Assembly: GCA_012103315.1 (NCBI GenBank)
Contig: WLWZ01000019.1
Location: forward strand, 1-64,000
DNA from: Alphaproteobacteria bacterium
Lineage (GTDB): Bacteria > Pseudomonadota > Alphaproteobacteria > MPNO01 > UBA2964
Direction of reading: 5' to 3'
Length of the DNA: 64,000 nucleotides
Numbering within the stretch: position 1 is the stretch's first letter; each line of letters begins with the position of its first letter. The notes under the pieces are model-generated. The model was not told where the DNA came from. It made no database searches and saw nothing but the letters and a program-made list of their open reading frames with translations. The position numbers were made by a program, and so were the translations under genes. Positions 62,332-64,000 of the stretch are shown piece after piece.

Positions 62332-64000
62332 ATGATCTTTGACAATATCATGTTAGCGACATCCGAACTGATGTCGATTAGCACGATGCTCTTGATGATT
62401 GTCGGTGTGGTCGCTGGGCTTATCGCGGGTGCCATACCAGGCTTCACTATTGCGATGGCGGTGGTTCTGGTTCTCCCCTTTACCTTCGGTATGACAGCGG
62501 TACAGGGACTTGCCACCATGATTGGTGTTTACGTCGGTGGATTGTCCGGCGGGCTGATGTCAGGAATTTTGACGGGCATACCTGGCACGCCATCTTCTGT
62601 GGCGACAACTTTTGATGGATTTCCGATGGCTAGAGGAGGCCGCCCTGGTCTGGCGCTCGGAATTGGCGTCTGGGCATCTTTTTTCGGGGGCGTTATCAGC
62701 GCCATTGTCCTGGTTCTTGTCGCACCTCAGCTGGCTCGTATCGGACAGGAATTCCAGCCCTGGGATTATTTCGCATTGATGGCTTTTGCGCTGACGGTTA
62801 CCGCCTCACTGGCCGGCGACAATATGGTCAAAGGACTGATTGCAGGATTGATAGGATTGCTGGTTGCCACCGTTGGCGAAGATGCCGTCGTTGGTGTACC
62901 GCGTTTCAATTTTGGCAGTGATGCTGTGCAGCAGGGCTTTGCGTTTCTTCCTGTGCTTATTGGGCTTTTCGCGTTTACGCGTCTTCTCAGTGACGTTCAG
63001 GATACCAAGAAGGCGCAAGGTAATCTTGGCGCTCATTCCACGGACTCTGTCCGCATTGAACACATGAAGGCTGCAGGCGCAGTGTTATCTCGTTGGGGTA
63101 ATCTGATCCGTTCTTCCTTGATCGGCGTCTTTACCGGCGTCCTCCCTGCGGCGGGCAGTTCGATTTCCAACATACTCGCCTATGACCAAGCGAAGAAATA
63201 TTCCAAGGAGCCCGAGAAATTTGGCACCGGTAGTATCGACGGTATAGTTGCGCCTGAATCCGCCAATAACGCAACGGCGGGGGGGGCCTTGATCATGATG
63301 ATGGCGCTCGGTATTCCGGGTGACATCGTTACTGCCGTTATGCTTGGCGCGCTACTGATCCATGATGTTGTGCCAAGCCCGACCTTCATCGCAGAGCAGC
63401 CGACCATTGCTTATGCAATCTTTATCGCATTTTTCCTCGCCAATTTCATGATGCTGGCAATGCAGTCTTTGACGTTACGGGGCTTTGTGGCGGTGACCAG
63501 GGTCCGCATGTATATGCTGGCCGCAGTCATCCTATTTTACTGTGCGCTCGGAGTATTTGCCTTGAATAATGTCCAGTTCGATATGTGGACCTTGTTCTGG
63601 TTTGGCGTCGGCGGCTTTATTATGCGGTCGCTCGGTTTCCCGATTGTGCCGGTTATCCTGGGTGTTGTGCTCGGAAATATCGCCGAGAATTCACTGGCAC
63701 AGGTCATTGCGATCTCGACCGACCCAACCATGTTCCTGATACGACCCTGGTCGTTGTTCTTCATTATTCTCGGTTTGTTTTCGTCATTCTTCCATGTTTA
63801 CCAAAAGAACCGAGCGATCAAGCGGTGGACGCTGGGATTTATCCCAGCAATGTGCCTGTTCTTGAGTATTCCGGTCTTTATGATGGAAGGACTTGTTCGT
63901 CCAGTATTAGGTATTGGGCTTGGCTTGTTTGGACTTTATCTAATCGTTCAGCGAGTCCGTGCTGGGTGGAAGTTACCTGAGGCTGAACCGGTTATGGAAG
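62332..64000 (+). CDS. tctA: tripartite tricarboxylate transporter permease TctA (3' end missing)
   Basis: The frame starts at ATG 62332 behind GGGGCTGAG and stays open to the window edge (about 556 codons), so only the last part may be missing; family members have about 500 residues. Many hydrophobic helices are present. TctA hallmarks are PGTPSSVATTFDGFPMARGG near residue 85-105, AGSSISNILAYDQAKKYSK and PESANNATAGG near 270-315, and MALGIPGD near 324. It is the main permease channel, working with TctB and the binding protein at 60691. Confidence 0.92.
   Translation, partial: MIFDNIMLATSELMSISTMLLMIVGVVAGLIAGAIPGFTIAMAVVLVLPFTFGMTAVQGLATMIGVYVGGLSGGLMSGILTGIPGTPSSVATTFDGFPMARGGRPGLALGIGVWASFFGGVISAIVLVLVAPQLARIGQEFQPWDYFALMAFALTVTASLAGDNMVKGLIAGLIGLLVATVGEDAVVGVPRFNFGSDAVQQGFAFLPVLIGLFAFTRLLSDVQDTKKAQGNLGAHSTDSVRIEHMKAAGAVLSRWGNLIRSSLIGVFTGVLPAAGSSISNILAYDQAKKYSKEPEKFGTGSIDGIVAPESANNATAGGALIMMMALGIPGDIVTAVMLGALLIHDVVPSPTFIAEQPTIAYAIFIAFFLANFMMLAMQSLTLRGFVAVTRVRMYMLAAVILFYCALGVFALNNVQFDMWTLFWFGVGGFIMRSLGFPIVPVILGVVLGNIAENSLAQVIAISTDPTMFLIRPWSLFFIILGLFSSFFHVYQKNRAIKRWTLGFIPAMCLFLSIPVFMMEGLVRPVLGIGLGLFGLYLIVQRVRAGWKLPEAEPVME

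Overview
The window looks like a chromosomal stretch from an alphaproteobacterium, probably a free-living marine or other aquatic lineage of the Rhodospirillales type. This placement is an inference. It rests on moderately high GC by eye, the alphaproteobacterial style of the short palindromic REP elements ending in GTGACG/ATGACG, a periplasmic tripartite tricarboxylate transporter, and the mix of catabolic families. No rRNA, tRNA, transposase, integrase or CRISPR array was found. Genes are tightly packed, with many 4-bp stop/start overlaps.

Almost the whole window is a catabolic island built from a few enzyme families that recur as diverged paralogues: five UbiD-type decarboxylases (1, 4410, 18432, 19931, 27637), seven TauD/TfdA-type Fe(II)/2-oxoglutarate dioxygenases (7571, 8433, 15207-16088, 16244, 17108, 25772-26614, 54805), four short-chain dehydrogenases (6098, 24233, 25010, 26713), six ThDP enzymes (34361-36223, 36555, 39401, 41224, 43101, 45896), three FMN-dependent alpha-hydroxyacid dehydrogenases (38304, 52443, 53567), two ornithine cyclodeaminase/mu-crystallin proteins and two ACMSD-like amidohydrolases.

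Layout: 1-2.4 kb, UbiD fragment, the only recognisable transcription regulator (TetR) and a cupin. 2.4-4.2 kb, a repeat-rich secreted protein with a PEP-CTERM-like tail. 4.4-6.9 kb, UbiD plus SDR. 6.9-7.4 kb, a GIY-YIG protein. 7.6-9.3 kb, tandem dioxygenases. 9.4-11.1 kb, a RutE-like/RutA-like pair. 11.1-16.1 kb, a minus-strand operon (dioxygenase, methyltransferase, LplT-PlsC-acyl-ACP synthetase fusion). 16.2-21.4 kb, a plus-strand operon (two dioxygenases, glyoxalase I, two UbiD). 21.5-23.9 kb, an autotransporter. 24.2-29.3 kb, SDR, SDR, dioxygenase, SDR, UbiD. 29.4-32.1 kb, small envelope and diiron proteins. 32.1-36.2 kb, ThDP enzyme plus two cyclodeaminase-like proteins. 36.5-47.7 kb, the ThDP cluster with an alpha-hydroxyacid dehydrogenase and a DUF3891 protein. 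47.9-52.4 kb, YciI-like protein, an orphan molybdenum hydroxylase large subunit, a hydrolase and a small secreted protein. 52.4-55.9 kb, two alpha-hydroxyacid dehydrogenases and a dioxygenase. 56-64 kb, amidohydrolase, Rieske protein, small protein, amidohydrolase, MmgE/PrpD and TctC-TctB-TctA.

Taken together, the genes suggest uptake of small carboxylates by TctCBA, followed by hydroxylation (TauD), oxidation of alcohols or 2-hydroxy acids (SDR, FMN dehydrogenases), and carbon-carbon cleavage next to a carboxylate (UbiD, ThDP and amidohydrolase decarboxylases). The true substrates cannot be read from the sequence. No ubiX-like prenyl-FMN synthase is present, so the UbiD cofactor would have to be supplied from elsewhere in the genome.
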